Shown here one piece after another: positions 35,891-45,044 of a stretch of 64,000 nt of DNA (within the stretch, counting starts at the first letter, position 1; every line of letters starts with the position of its first letter). A program made the position numbers and the translations under genes. Under the pieces are notes generated by a model. That model saw only the letters and a list, made by a program, of their open reading frames with translations, was not told the origin of the DNA and did not search any database. Source of the stretch: an uncultured Pelagibacteraceae bacterium (lineage in GTDB: Bacteria > Pseudomonadota > Alphaproteobacteria > Pelagibacterales > Pelagibacteraceae); contig CACASQ010000001.1 in the NCBI GenBank assembly GCA_902535255.1, positions 124,001 through 188,000 on the forward strand. The letters are read 5' to 3'.

Positions 35891-37132
35891 TTAACTTCTT
35901 TCAGACCATTTCGGGATTGGATGATAGAACTTATCAGAAGCCCATTTTGTAGGAGCTACTACTCTATTCTCACAATCATCGCCTTTACATCTTACTTGGA
36001 ACAAGATCATTGGCTTAGCAACGTTTTGGCCACCAGGTCCAAATTTAATGTTTCCATAGAAAGTTTGCATTTCTGTATCAACTAGCGCATCTCTAACTGC
36101 ATCTCTATCAAAAGAATTTGCTCTTTCGAACGCATCTTTGAACACTAACAATGCTGCAGATGACTCTGCTGATTGATATGGCGGGTCATATCCAAATTCT
36201 TTTTGGAAGTCTTTAGCGTATTTCTTACCTGAGCCAAAGAATTTATCTTTGTAAGATAAATTTTTGTGCCACTGAGAAGCACACAATGCGAATTCTGATT
36301 TCTTTCCGTGTTGTTTAGAAAGTTTAGCAGCATCACAGTGTGTCATCGCTAACATAGGAACATCAACTTTCATTTCAGAAATTTGTCTGATTGCAGTTAG
36401 TGCACCTTTTGTGTGACCTGATACAACAAGTACATCTGGCTTAACAGCTTTTACCTTAGCCAATGTAGCTGCCATATCGTTAAGTTCTTTTGGTAGTTTG
36501 TCATCGATGATGATTTCAGATCCAGTTCTTTTTGCTGCATCTAAGATACCAAGTCTCACGTCTTGTGAGAACGCATCTTGTTCAAATGCTTGAGCAATTT
36601 TTACTGGCTTACCACCATTTTTTTCTACCGCTAAATCGATAGCTACTTCAAGGTATTGGTTAGCTGGTGATAACACCGCGAACAAATATTTGTATCCTTT
36701 AGTAAATAAAGATCTAGACGCACCATTTGCTTCAACCATAGGAATTTTATATTTCTCGGTTACTGGTGCAATGGCTTTCGTTAAACCTGAGCTGTATGGT
36801 CCAAGCATGTAATGAACGCCATCTTGTTTAATTAGTCTTTCAGCTAACTGAGCGGCTCTTTTTGGATTTGACTCATCATCATAGTAAATGATCTCAAACT
36901 TATATTTCTTACCTTGTACTTCTACTCCACCCATTTTGTTAATTCTGTCAACGGCCATGTTATAACCATTTTGAGTATGAACTCCATTAGAAGAGTATTT
37001 ACCTGTAAGAGATATTGCAGAACCTAACACTATGTACTCACCATCTACTTTTGCAAAAGAAGAAGTGAAAGAAACAAGTGCTAGAGTTATAGCTGAAAAA
37101 AATGTAACAAATAGTTTTGCTATTTTATTCAT
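35891..37132 (-). CDS. LivK-type substrate-binding protein (second system)
   Basis: The 413-residue periplasmic binding protein has a signal peptide cleaved probably after SFA (residue 27). The mature part has VLGSAISLTGKYSSNGVHTQNGYNMAVD and YDDESNPKRAAQLAERLI, the LIV/amide-binding type. It is longer than LivK, and the C-terminal region contains a CKGDDCENR cysteine pair. The ligand is probably an amino acid or amide, not identifiable here. It has its own promoter and the shared TTAATTAA leader. Confidence 0.92.
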   Translation of the reverse strand: MNKIAKLFVTFFSAITLALVSFTSSFAKVDGEYIVLGSAISLTGKYSSNGVHTQNGYNMAVDRINKMGGVEVQGKKYKFEIIYYDDESNPKRAAQLAERLIKQDGVHYMLGPYSSGLTKAIAPVTEKYKIPMVEANGASRSLFTKGYKYLFAVLSPANQYLEVAIDLAVEKNGGKPVKIAQAFEQDAFSQDVRLGILDAAKRTGSEIIIDDKLPKELNDMAATLAKVKAVKPDVLVVSGHTKGALTAIRQISEMKVDVPMLAMTHCDAAKLSKQHGKKSEFALCASQWHKNLSYKDKFFGSGKKYAKDFQKEFGYDPPYQSAESSAALLVFKDAFERANSFDRDAVRDALVDTEMQTFYGNIKFGPGGQNVAKPMILFQVRCKGDDCENRVVAPTKWASDKFYHPIPKWSERS

Positions 37133-37204
37133 TATTTCCCTTCTTGTTATTAATTAATTAATTAAAAATTGAATAATTAAAACAAGAAATAAACTTTTTG
37201 ACAA
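37133..37204 (-). promoter_or_regulatory. Promoter and shared TTAATTAA leader of the second binding-protein gene
   Basis: On the minus strand TTGTCA (37199-37204) and TTTAAT (37176-37181) are exactly 17 bases apart, a good sigma-70-like promoter. The following 5' leader of about 40 bases has a TTAATTAATTAATTAA-type block, then AACAAGA, then AAGGGAAATA before the ATG, closely matching the livK and tctC leaders. Confidence 0.6.
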
Positions 37205-37217
37205 CAGAAAGATTGAA

Positions 37218-37832
37218 TTAAAAATTCTGTGTCGCAGCTATGTAAACTGCTAAAATTAGGAGAACACACGCAGAGATTGTATTTAATAGTTTAGGTTTAC
37301 TTTTTAACCACACTGAAATTTTTTCAGCAGCTAACCCATAAATCATTAACGTTAAAAAATCTAAAACTACATAAGTGATCAATAATATTAAAAACTGTGA
37401 AATGATATTTGATCCAAAATTAATAAAAGTAGGGAAAATAGTTCCAAAAAATATAATCGCTTTAGGGCTTAGTCCAGCAACTAGTAATCCATCTCTATAA
37501 AAAGAAAATGGAGATTTTAAATTTCGACTTTTAGAATTTATGCTTTTTATTTTTGATGTAAAAGTGTCATAAGCTAAATAAACAACATAAAATATTCCTG
37601 CCCATTTTAAATAATAGAGAACTTGAGGGTTATCACTTAAAAAAGATCCAATTAAAAAGACTACCAAAATAGCTTGAATAATGTTTGCAGAAATATCTCC
37701 GAAAGCAGTCCATACAGATCTATTTAATCCATAGTTTAATGTGTGTGAAACTATTACAACTCTAGGCGGACCTGGTGAAATAAATAAAAATAAAATAATT
37801 TGTAAAAATATTATATAGTCTGTTGGAAACAT
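37218..37832 (-). CDS. LysE/RhtB-family exporter
   Basis: The 204-residue protein has about six membrane helices and the family's N-terminal IILFLFISPGPPRVVIVSHTLNYG signature, with GLSPKAIIFFGTIFP in the middle. The usual SPGPN is SPGPP here. It lies 85 bases upstream of the second binding-protein gene on the same strand and may export the amino acids handled by that system. The divergent DUF2805 gene starts 26 bases away. Confidence 0.87.
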   Translation of the reverse strand: MFPTDYIIFLQIILFLFISPGPPRVVIVSHTLNYGLNRSVWTAFGDISANIIQAILVVFLIGSFLSDNPQVLYYLKWAGIFYVVYLAYDTFTSKIKSINSKSRNLKSPFSFYRDGLLVAGLSPKAIIFFGTIFPTFINFGSNIISQFLILLITYVVLDFLTLMIYGLAAEKISVWLKSKPKLLNTISACVLLILAVYIAATQNF

Positions 37833-37857
37833 TTGATTAGTAACTATATATAAATTT

Positions 37858-38154
37858 ATGAAGAAAAAAAGTTTTATCCCTCAAACTAAAGTCAAAAACC
37901 CTGAGCCCAAAGAGAAAGATGATAATTGGATTATCTGGGCTGCATGGGCTGATAGAATTACTTTTGAAGAAATAAAAGAAAAAACTGGAAAAAATGAGTC
38001 TCAAGTTATTAAGATAATGAGAAAAAATTTAAAACCAGGTTCATTTCGTTTATGGAGAAAAAGAGTGCATAATACAAGCATCAAACATAGAAAAAAATTT
38101 CAATTAGGTAGAAAAAAACTTAGAGAAAAGATAAAAATAACTGATATATATTAA
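37858..38154 (+). CDS. DUF2805 (TIGR03643-type) protein
   Basis: The 98-residue, highly basic protein contains WIIWAAWADRITFEEIKEKTG and a following helix-turn-helix-like stretch (ESQVIKIMRKNLKPGSFRLWRKRV), the TIGR03643/DUF2805 pattern. The family is uncharacterised; its small basic helical form suggests nucleic-acid binding. It lies 2 bases before glaredoxin-like grx on the same strand. Confidence 0.82.
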   Translation: MKKKSFIPQTKVKNPEPKEKDDNWIIWAAWADRITFEEIKEKTGKNESQVIKIMRKNLKPGSFRLWRKRVHNTSIKHRKKFQLGRKKLREKIKITDIY

Positions 38155-38156
38155 TT

Positions 38157-38417
38157 ATGAAAAAAGTCACAATGTATACTGGCAATCCGTGCTCATTTTG
38201 TGCTGCAGCCAAAGCATTATTAAAAACAAAAAATGTTGAAATCGAAGAAATCGATATTTGGGCAGATCCAGCTAACGCTAAAGAAATGTTACAAAGAACC
38301 AATGGGGCTAGAACTATTCCTCAAATCTTTATTGGGGACCATTACATTGGTGGTAATGATAAACTTCAAGAAGCGAATAGAAACGGTGATCTAGATAAAA
38401 TTATAAAAGAAGAATGA
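38157..38417 (+). CDS. grxC: Glutaredoxin 3
   Basis: The 86-residue glutaredoxin has a C12-S-F-C15 active site, rather than the usual CPYC, plus RTIPQIFIGDHYIGGNDKL with the cis-proline and GG glutathione-binding motif. It reduces disulfides with glutathione, which fits gshA and gshB in the same window. Its TGA overlaps the ATG of the exported MsrB gene, so the two are probably co-expressed. Confidence 0.92.
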   Translation: MKKVTMYTGNPCSFCAAAKALLKTKNVEIEEIDIWADPANAKEMLQRTNGARTIPQIFIGDHYIGGNDKLQEANRNGDLDKIIKEE

Positions 38418-38866
38418 GAAGAAATTTTTTAAAATTTTTAAGTCTATCAATCTTCTCATCTTTATTTTTTCCTTTGAACTCTTTATTTGCGAATACAAAA
38501 AAAATTATCAATAAAAACCTTTCTAAAAAACAAAAAGAAATAATGTTCGACGAGGGAACAGAAAAACCCTTTTCAAGTGATTTACTAAGAGAAAGTAGAA
38601 AGGGTTTTTATCATTGCGCCAATTGTGGAAATAAACTTTTTGCTTCTACAAGTAAATTCGACAGTGGCACTGGTTGGCCATCATTTTCTGAGGCTTTGCC
38701 TGGAGCTTTCAAAACTAAAATCGATTACAAATTTGGCATGGTTAGAACTGAATATCACTGTGCTAAATGTGGAGCTCATCATGGGCATGTTTTTAATGAC
38801 GGTCCAGGTACAACAGGAAAAAGATTTTGTAGTAATGGTCTATGTCTAATATTTAAACCAGAATAG
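38414..38866 (+). CDS. msrB: Peptide-methionine (R)-S-oxide reductase, exported form
   Basis: MsrB reduces methionine-R-sulfoxide in oxidised proteins. This 150-residue copy has the zinc cysteines C68/C71 and C116/C119, the catalytic C139 in KRFCSNGLCL, and GTGWPSF and HHGHVFNDG motifs. Unlike the second copy (47725-48102) it has an N-terminal export signal. RRNFLK followed by a hydrophobic stretch and LFA near residue 26 resembles a Tat signal, so it probably works in the periplasm. Confidence 0.92.
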   Translation: MRRNFLKFLSLSIFSSLFFPLNSLFANTKKIINKNLSKKQKEIMFDEGTEKPFSSDLLRESRKGFYHCANCGNKLFASTSKFDSGTGWPSFSEALPGAFKTKIDYKFGMVRTEYHCAKCGAHHGHVFNDGPGTTGKRFCSNGLCLIFKPE

Positions 38867-38873
38867 TAGCGAA

Positions 38874-39992
38874 ATGTTATTAATTAAAAAAATTACTAAT
38901 TTAATTAAATTTTTTTTAATTGTAATCTTTATAACTTTTTCTCTTTCCCTCTTAATAGATTTTTTTTTTGGAAAAAAAATTCTAGAAGTCACTGATAATT
39001 TTTGGAAAGAGACAGAATTTTATGGGAGAATTAAAAGAATAGATCATTCAGTATATCATCATGGATTAAAGCCTAATGTTAAAATGGAGAATGCTAAAGG
39101 CTTTTTAGGATATTACAATTTTTGTACTGATAACCATGGTTTCAGATATAAGTGCGATATTCAGAGAGGAAAAAAATTTGATTACGGTTTTATGGGCGAC
39201 TCCTTTACCGAAGGAGCCTCAGTTACATATGAAAATTCATTTGTTGGAATTTTTGAGGATAAAACTAAAAAAAAAGTTGCAAATTTAGGTGTGGTTTCAT
39301 ACGCACCAAAAATTTATCTTTCAAAACTAAATTACTATCTTGAAAAAGGCTATGAATTTAATCATGTCGTTGTTGTAATAGATATTAGTGATTTATATGA
39401 TGACAATGTTTACTACAGATTAAAAGAAAATTTCATTGTGGATGAAAATTATGAAAGAGGTGAGAGGTTAAAACTGAGAAAATTTTTAAGAAAAAATTTT
39501 CCATTTACTAATTTTTATATGTTTGTATTAAAAAACTTAAATAACGTAGGCTACTCTCCAGAAAAAATAAGTAATAAAGAACCGAATTTTCATAAAGATG
39601 TTATTACTAAAGCTAAATGGACTTACACTAATAGTGACAGTATAGATGGTTATTGGGGATCAATAAAAGATGCGCAAAGTGAAATGATACAATCGATGAC
39701 AGAGTTATATAAAATTTTAAAAAATAAAGATATCAAGCTATCTCTTGTAGTTTTTCCTTGGCCTCAGCAATTACAAAATGACACTGTAGATTCAAAGCAT
39801 GTATTAATGTGGAAAGAATTTTGTAAAAATAAATGTGAAAAATTTATTAATCTTTTTCCAACATTTTTTAATGAAAAAAACAAAAACGGATATTTAGAGA
39901 CCTATAAAAAATATTATTGGTGGAATGATATGCATTTCAATGTTGAGGGGAATAGATTAGTTGCACAAGAAATACTTAAAAGTCTTAAATAA
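38874..39992 (+). CDS. SGNH/GDSL-type hydrolase domain protein, membrane-anchored
   Basis: The 372-residue protein has one N-terminal membrane segment, then a block-I motif GDSFTEG (S110) and a late NDMHFNVEGN segment with D352 and H354. Together these resemble the SGNH hydrolase catalytic set. Such proteins often add or remove acetyl or acyl groups on extracellular sugars. It starts 7 bases after msrB but converges with the sugar-modifying genes to its right, so it may act on the same surface polymer. Confidence 0.72.
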   Translation: MLLIKKITNLIKFFLIVIFITFSLSLLIDFFFGKKILEVTDNFWKETEFYGRIKRIDHSVYHHGLKPNVKMENAKGFLGYYNFCTDNHGFRYKCDIQRGKKFDYGFMGDSFTEGASVTYENSFVGIFEDKTKKKVANLGVVSYAPKIYLSKLNYYLEKGYEFNHVVVVIDISDLYDDNVYYRLKENFIVDENYERGERLKLRKFLRKNFPFTNFYMFVLKNLNNVGYSPEKISNKEPNFHKDVITKAKWTYTNSDSIDGYWGSIKDAQSEMIQSMTELYKILKNKDIKLSLVVFPWPQQLQNDTVDSKHVLMWKEFCKNKCEKFINLFPTFFNEKNKNGYLETYKKYYWWNDMHFNVEGNRLVAQEILKSLK

Positions 39993-40006
39993 TAATTATT
40001 AAAATA

Positions 40007-40897
40007 TTATAAATTTTTTTTGAGATAATCCTCTAACCATGGAATTACTTTTGTTTTATATTCCCAATTTAAAATCTTTTTTGCTTTTGATACATCAGCT
40101 AGATGATCATCTACTTCATAATCTCTGCTTGGCAAAAAAGTAATCTCTCCACCAACTGTTTTAGCTATTTCCTCAACACTAATCAATTCTCCAGAGGCAA
40201 TATTAATTATTTCGCCTTTTCCTGTTTCGTTAGATAAAAGAGTTAGCTTAAATGCTTCAGCTATGTCTTTTACATAGATCCAATCCCGTCTGCCTGTTTT
40301 GAATTTTGATTTTGAAGAACTGCGAATTAAAGTTATTGGCTTTTTTTCTTTTTTTTGTCTTATAAAGTGTGCTATTGCAGTATCCTTCCTTTGACTCTCC
40401 CCAAACACTTGAAATAATCTTAAGATTGTTGTCGGTAGCTTATATCTGCTTGCCCACATTTTTAAAGCATACTCGATACTCAGCTTTTGCCAACTGTATG
40501 GTTCGCCAGGATCTGAAACCATATCTTCTTTCCAGGGTATCGCGTTATTTCCATACATTGATGCAGTTGAGGGAAAAATCAATTTTTTAATATTTTTTTT
40601 TGATGATAAAGACAAAAGTTTTACTGTAATACCTAGATTATTACTGGTTGTTTGAACTGGATTTTCAATTGAGTTTTTAATATTTGTATCACATGCTAAA
40701 TGGATGACATAGTCGATACCATCAAGATCTTTTTCAGTGAGATCAATGACATTTTTTTTTAAATAATTACATTCTTTGAATGGGTTCTTCGGTTCAACGA
40801 TATCAACTCCCAAAACTTCAAAGCCTGAATTAATTAAGTTTTCAATTGCATGAAAAGCTATAAATCCTGATGAACCAGTTACTAGTACTTTTTTCAT
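40007..40897 (-). CDS. NAD-dependent sugar epimerase/dehydratase
   Basis: The 296-residue short-chain dehydrogenase of the extended type has KVLVTGSSGFIAFHAIENL as its NAD-binding motif, a STASMYG serine, and an active-site Y-x-x-x-K in PYSWQKLSIE. It probably converts a nucleotide sugar (GalE/UDP-glucose epimerase-like or a dehydratase). It forms a minus-strand group with the AsnB-like, GT2 and large membrane genes, which points to surface glycan synthesis. Confidence 0.87.
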   Translation of the reverse strand: MKKVLVTGSSGFIAFHAIENLINSGFEVLGVDIVEPKNPFKECNYLKKNVIDLTEKDLDGIDYVIHLACDTNIKNSIENPVQTTSNNLGITVKLLSLSSKKNIKKLIFPSTASMYGNNAIPWKEDMVSDPGEPYSWQKLSIEYALKMWASRYKLPTTILRLFQVFGESQRKDTAIAHFIRQKKEKKPITLIRSSSKSKFKTGRRDWIYVKDIAEAFKLTLLSNETGKGEIINIASGELISVEEIAKTVGGEITFLPSRDYEVDDHLADVSKAKKILNWEYKTKVIPWLEDYLKKNL

Positions 40898-40927
40898 TCA
40901 GCTTTTATAGATTATTATTTAGCCAAT

Positions 40928-42460
40928 TCAATATTTTTTTATTTTATAAGCAGATTTCCAGTTTTTGTTTAAAAATTGGAAATAATTGGACCTGTCCCAA
41001 CTTTTTACGTTGTACCATTTATTATATTTAATTGTTAAGCCTTTTTTTTCTATCTCTTTATATTTTGATTTAGTTCTTTTTTTTAATATTTTTCTTAAGA
41101 TCAACTTTTGTTGGTCAAAGTAGATTTTTTGATCAATATCTAAATTAAATCCAAACTCAATAATATCTTTATCTAAAAAAGGACATCTATTTTCAACACC
41201 GAAAGCTGAGCTCATTCTGTCACCCATTTGTAAAAGACTTGGCATTATCATTTTGAAATCGAAATAACACATAGCATTAATAGGATTGTCAAATATTTCA
41301 AAAATTTTTTTTATATTATTTTTCAAATATTCGTAATTTTCCTCAGATCTTGAAGTAAGCTTCGCGTAACTATCAGAGTAATCATCAAGCATTTTGCCGA
41401 ATAAATATTTATAACTTGGATAATTTTCATTTAATTTCCACTGCATAAAAATTGGCATATATCTTGCATAACCTGTAAAAATTTCATCTGCTCCTTCTCC
41501 AGAAAGTATCACTTTAACTCCTTTCTTATTTGCTAATTCAGCCAGTTTCCATAAGGGATAGGATGAGAAAGACCCAACTGGAAAGTCTAAATGATATGCT
41601 ATTTTCTTTATATTTTTTCTAAAGTCATTTTTATAATTAACTTTGTCATTAAAATAAAATCTATTTTTAAATTTATGAAATGTAGAAATAAGACTAGAGT
41701 CTACTCCTCTTGAATAATAAATTCCATAATCTACATCCGCTTGTGTACATAATTTAACGGATTTATTTAGAAGACTTTCTAGTTCTTCACTTGCTTCTTT
41801 TTTATATATTTTTCTATTTTTAATTTTCCAATATTCGATGAGCGAAAATTTTTTTGAGATAGTATTATACTCTATATAATGAGCAGCAGGTAACTGGTAA
41901 ACATCCTTCCAAAGAGTCCTATCTAAACAATGTTGAAAGGTATCAAAAAATTTATCTTTTGTTGGTTTTAAATCTAAAATTTTTTTAAGAGCTTTTGCCT
42001 CTGAAGCAAAATATAATTTGTTATTTTTCCTTGTATAATACAAGGGTTTTTCACCTGGTATATCTCGTGCAATAAATAATTTTTTTGTTTTTTTTTCGAA
42101 AATAGCGAAGACAAACATTCCTTTTATTTTTTGGAATATATTCCTTCCCCATTTGTCCCAAGCATGCGCCAAAACTTCAGTATCAGATGAGGTGTAAAAC
42201 TTGTAGCCAATTTTTTTTAGATCTAATTTTAAAGATTTATAGTTATAAACTTCACCATTAAAACTCAAAACAATTTTATTGTTTTCATAAGGACATAAAT
42301 TTTTTGATTTTAAATCTATAATACTTAGACGGCCCATCCCTAAAGAAATGTTTCTATCAGTGTAAATACCTAAATCGTCTGGTGCTCTATGGACCATTGA
42401 TTGAAGCATCTTATTTACTTCTTCAGATCTACCGTTTGTAATTCCAGCAATACTACACAT
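40928..42460 (-). CDS. Asparagine synthase-like glutamine amidotransferase
   Basis: The 510-residue protein has an N-terminal Ntn glutaminase domain (C2 at MCSIAGITNG, FNGEVYNYKSL) and a C-terminal synthetase domain with SGEGADEIFTGY. It resembles AsnB, but the pyrophosphate-binding loop usually written SGGxDS reads SRGVDSS here, with Arg replacing the first Gly, and the HRGPDD block reads HRAPDD. It may make asparagine or, given the GT2 and epimerase neighbours, amidate a sugar in a surface polymer. It overlaps the GT2 gene by eight bases. Confidence 0.82.
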   Translation of the reverse strand: MCSIAGITNGRSEEVNKMLQSMVHRAPDDLGIYTDRNISLGMGRLSIIDLKSKNLCPYENNKIVLSFNGEVYNYKSLKLDLKKIGYKFYTSSDTEVLAHAWDKWGRNIFQKIKGMFVFAIFEKKTKKLFIARDIPGEKPLYYTRKNNKLYFASEAKALKKILDLKPTKDKFFDTFQHCLDRTLWKDVYQLPAAHYIEYNTISKKFSLIEYWKIKNRKIYKKEASEELESLLNKSVKLCTQADVDYGIYYSRGVDSSLISTFHKFKNRFYFNDKVNYKNDFRKNIKKIAYHLDFPVGSFSSYPLWKLAELANKKGVKVILSGEGADEIFTGYARYMPIFMQWKLNENYPSYKYLFGKMLDDYSDSYAKLTSRSEENYEYLKNNIKKIFEIFDNPINAMCYFDFKMIMPSLLQMGDRMSSAFGVENRCPFLDKDIIEFGFNLDIDQKIYFDQQKLILRKILKKRTKSKYKEIEKKGLTIKYNKWYNVKSWDRSNYFQFLNKNWKSAYKIKKY

Positions 42461-43184
42461 TATTAATTTTGAATATCGAAAATTTTTTTCCTAATTTAGC
42501 AAGTCTATAATGAAACCCGATTTTGATAGCATGAATAATGCAAGGAATAGCTCTGCTTAATGGCATTGTTGTGTGTTGGCCTTTATAGTTACATCTCGTT
42601 GGAACTGAGCTTATCTTCATTTTCAAAAAGAATGATTGAGCTATTATCTCGTAACTAAATCTATAGTCTTGATTATAATTTGTTGTGTCTATTTTTTCGA
42701 ATAATCTTTTACTGTAGCCTCTAAATCCTTGAAATAGATCATCATTTTTAATTCCAAGACCAATTTTTCCCAATATTGTTAAAAATATATTTCCTAAATA
42801 TATATGAATAGGCATGCCGTCTTTAAGGGGTTGTTTGTAATTAAAAAATCTATTTCCTAAAACAAGATCATATCCTTCGTAAAATTTTTTTTTCATATCT
42901 TTTACGTAAGTAAAGTCATACTGACTATCACCATGTAGTTCCACAATGTGAGTTGCACCAAGTGAAAACGCTTTTTTCATTCCAGCAAATAAGTTCTTAC
43001 CGTAACCAAGATGATTATTTACAATATATTGAATATTATTTTTTTTTATTACCTCAATAGTATTGTCTGTTGAGCCATCGTCAGTGCAAATGATTTCATC
43101 AAATTCATTTTTTGGAATCTGGTTAATTGCATTTTGAACAAAATCTCCGCAATTGTAAGTCATTATTACCCCGATAATTTTCAT
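42453..43184 (-). CDS. Family 2 glycosyltransferase
   Basis: The 243-residue protein has the GT-A fold start VIMTYNCGDFVQNAINQIP, the nucleotide-binding CTDDGSTDNT, and ELHGDSQYD for the metal-binding acid residues. It resembles polyprenyl-phosphate or surface-glycan glycosyltransferases. It lacks C-terminal membrane helices. Its stop overlaps the start of the AsnB-like gene. Confidence 0.87.
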   Translation of the reverse strand: MKIIGVIMTYNCGDFVQNAINQIPKNEFDEIICTDDGSTDNTIEVIKKNNIQYIVNNHLGYGKNLFAGMKKAFSLGATHIVELHGDSQYDFTYVKDMKKKFYEGYDLVLGNRFFNYKQPLKDGMPIHIYLGNIFLTILGKIGLGIKNDDLFQGFRGYSKRLFEKIDTTNYNQDYRFSYEIIAQSFFLKMKISSVPTRCNYKGQHTTMPLSRAIPCIIHAIKIGFHYRLAKLGKKFSIFKINNV

Positions 43185-43227
43185 AATTTTTGAAAACTAA
43201 TATATTTTTTTCATTAAAGCTATTTAT

Positions 43228-45027
43228 TTAATTTTTATTAAGCTTAATGATGTAATAGTCCCTTTTAGTTTTAACGATTTTGAACTTATCAAAATTGTTA
43301 GATGTTTGAGCACAAGGACTTTTATTATACATACAAGTTGTGGATCTATCCGATGTCCAATAATTTAAATCATTAATATAGTAAATTTTTAAAAGATTAT
43401 CTTTTAAAATATAATTATGATTTACAGGTTTGTTAGAGCCTGCATTTAAAGATTTTAATTCATCTTTATTTTCATAAATTCTTGGCCAAGGTTTTTGATA
43501 GTATTCCACATTAAAATTTAAAGCAATTTTAGAAACATTTTTTGCAAGGAAAATTAATCCAGTAAAAACTACTAGATATGTGAACGTTTTTTTTATTTTT
43601 TTTTGATCTAAAATTTTAATTTTATTCTTAAATAAAAAATAAAACAAAAAATATGTCAAAATTATAAAATATGATGTGCCATATCTTCCTAAGGGGAATT
43701 TGTAAAATAAGATTACGGTGCTTATGATTGATACTGTTAAAATAAATCTTTTATTAAAGTTAAAACTATCTTTTTTGCTTTTAGGCAATTTTGGATTATA
43801 AAAAATGTAAATAATTAAGATAATGAAAATAATAAATATAAAATTATTAAATATTTTTAAAAACCCATACTTAGCATTTTCCGAAGTGGAGCTTGACGTT
43901 AACCAATTAAAATTTTTTAAAAATATCTTCTTTTTTTTTATATTGTTTTCATAGTTTAAATATTTTTCATTATCCACTATGTCTGACCAATTTTTAGCAT
44001 GTAATTCAGAAAATTGACTAAGATTTTCAGCAGCTATAATAAATTTTGGGTTATTCGAGTACCACGAAAGTCTTTCTGTGCAAGTAATTTTCACTGGGTA
44101 TATTGCACAGCCAGAAATAAATACGTTTTTAATTATCCATAAACTGAAAAAAACTATAGAAAAAAAAGGGAAAAATTTTCTTTTTAAATATAATTTATCC
44201 TTAATCCAAATTGTTACTGGAAATAGTAAAATAAATATAAAAAAAAGTTTATTCAAGAATATGAACAAAGCTACAAGAGTCAAAATCTTAAAATTTTTAT
44301 CATTTTTTAATAAAAATTCTTTTCTAAAAATTAAAGAAACAAAATAAAATAAGCTTAAGTGAGCTGGATTATCGTTTCCATACTCACTATATCTATTCAT
44401 TTCTAAAAATATGTAAGTAATAATCAAAAATAATAATAACCTGTAAGAAGTGTCATTATTTTTTAGAAAAAATTGTCTTACAAAATACTCAATTAAATAA
44501 ATAGCTAATAAAGCTAATGGGATAGTAATCCCTACATCTTTAAAAAGAAAATTGTTAAATATAGCTGAGGTATATTGAATTATCGACGTAGCTCCAAAAA
44601 CTGGATTTAGTGAGACTACACCTGAAAATATTTTAAACTCATTAAGTATTTTTATATATGGTAAATGATATATGCCAGCATCAGGTCTGTTGACATTATC
44701 AAAAGATATGAAGATGAAACAAACGATTGAGATTATTAATGAGTGAAAAAAAATTTGTTTTATTAATTTGTTATTTAGTTTTTTAAATTCAAAAAAAATT
44801 TGAAAGAATGGTATAAGCAAAGCAAAAGAAGCAATATTGCTATCTATGGGGTAAAAAAAATTTAAAAGAAGAGCAACAAAACTTAATAAAATTAAACCGA
44901 AAAATCCTTGCTCAGAATAACTAAATTGATTCTTATTTAGCTTTATTCCTAATGTGGATAATAAAAACCTTCCTGTAAAAACTGAAAAAAGTGATGCTAT
45001 TAAAAAAAAGATTGTAATTTCAAACAT
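43228..45027 (-). CDS. Large multi-pass membrane protein, probably surface-glycan related
   Basis: The 599-residue protein has about a dozen hydrophobic segments, a large loop in the middle and a periplasmic C-terminal tail. Early acidic residues sit in NRPDAGIYHLPYIKIL, which resembles the first-loop motif of GT-C type glycosyltransferases or related polymer enzymes. I do not recognise the family for certain. It is unusually rich in Phe, Lys, Ile and Asn. It heads the sugar gene group, which supports a role in glycan transfer or assembly. Confidence 0.55.
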   Translation of the reverse strand: MFEITIFFLIASLFSVFTGRFLLSTLGIKLNKNQFSYSEQGFFGLILLSFVALLLNFFYPIDSNIASFALLIPFFQIFFEFKKLNNKLIKQIFFHSLIISIVCFIFISFDNVNRPDAGIYHLPYIKILNEFKIFSGVVSLNPVFGATSIIQYTSAIFNNFLFKDVGITIPLALLAIYLIEYFVRQFFLKNNDTSYRLLLFLIITYIFLEMNRYSEYGNDNPAHLSLFYFVSLIFRKEFLLKNDKNFKILTLVALFIFLNKLFFIFILLFPVTIWIKDKLYLKRKFFPFFSIVFFSLWIIKNVFISGCAIYPVKITCTERLSWYSNNPKFIIAAENLSQFSELHAKNWSDIVDNEKYLNYENNIKKKKIFLKNFNWLTSSSTSENAKYGFLKIFNNFIFIIFIILIIYIFYNPKLPKSKKDSFNFNKRFILTVSIISTVILFYKFPLGRYGTSYFIILTYFLFYFLFKNKIKILDQKKIKKTFTYLVVFTGLIFLAKNVSKIALNFNVEYYQKPWPRIYENKDELKSLNAGSNKPVNHNYILKDNLLKIYYINDLNYWTSDRSTTCMYNKSPCAQTSNNFDKFKIVKTKRDYYIIKLNKN

Positions 45028-45044
45028 TTTTCAAAAAAATTTTC

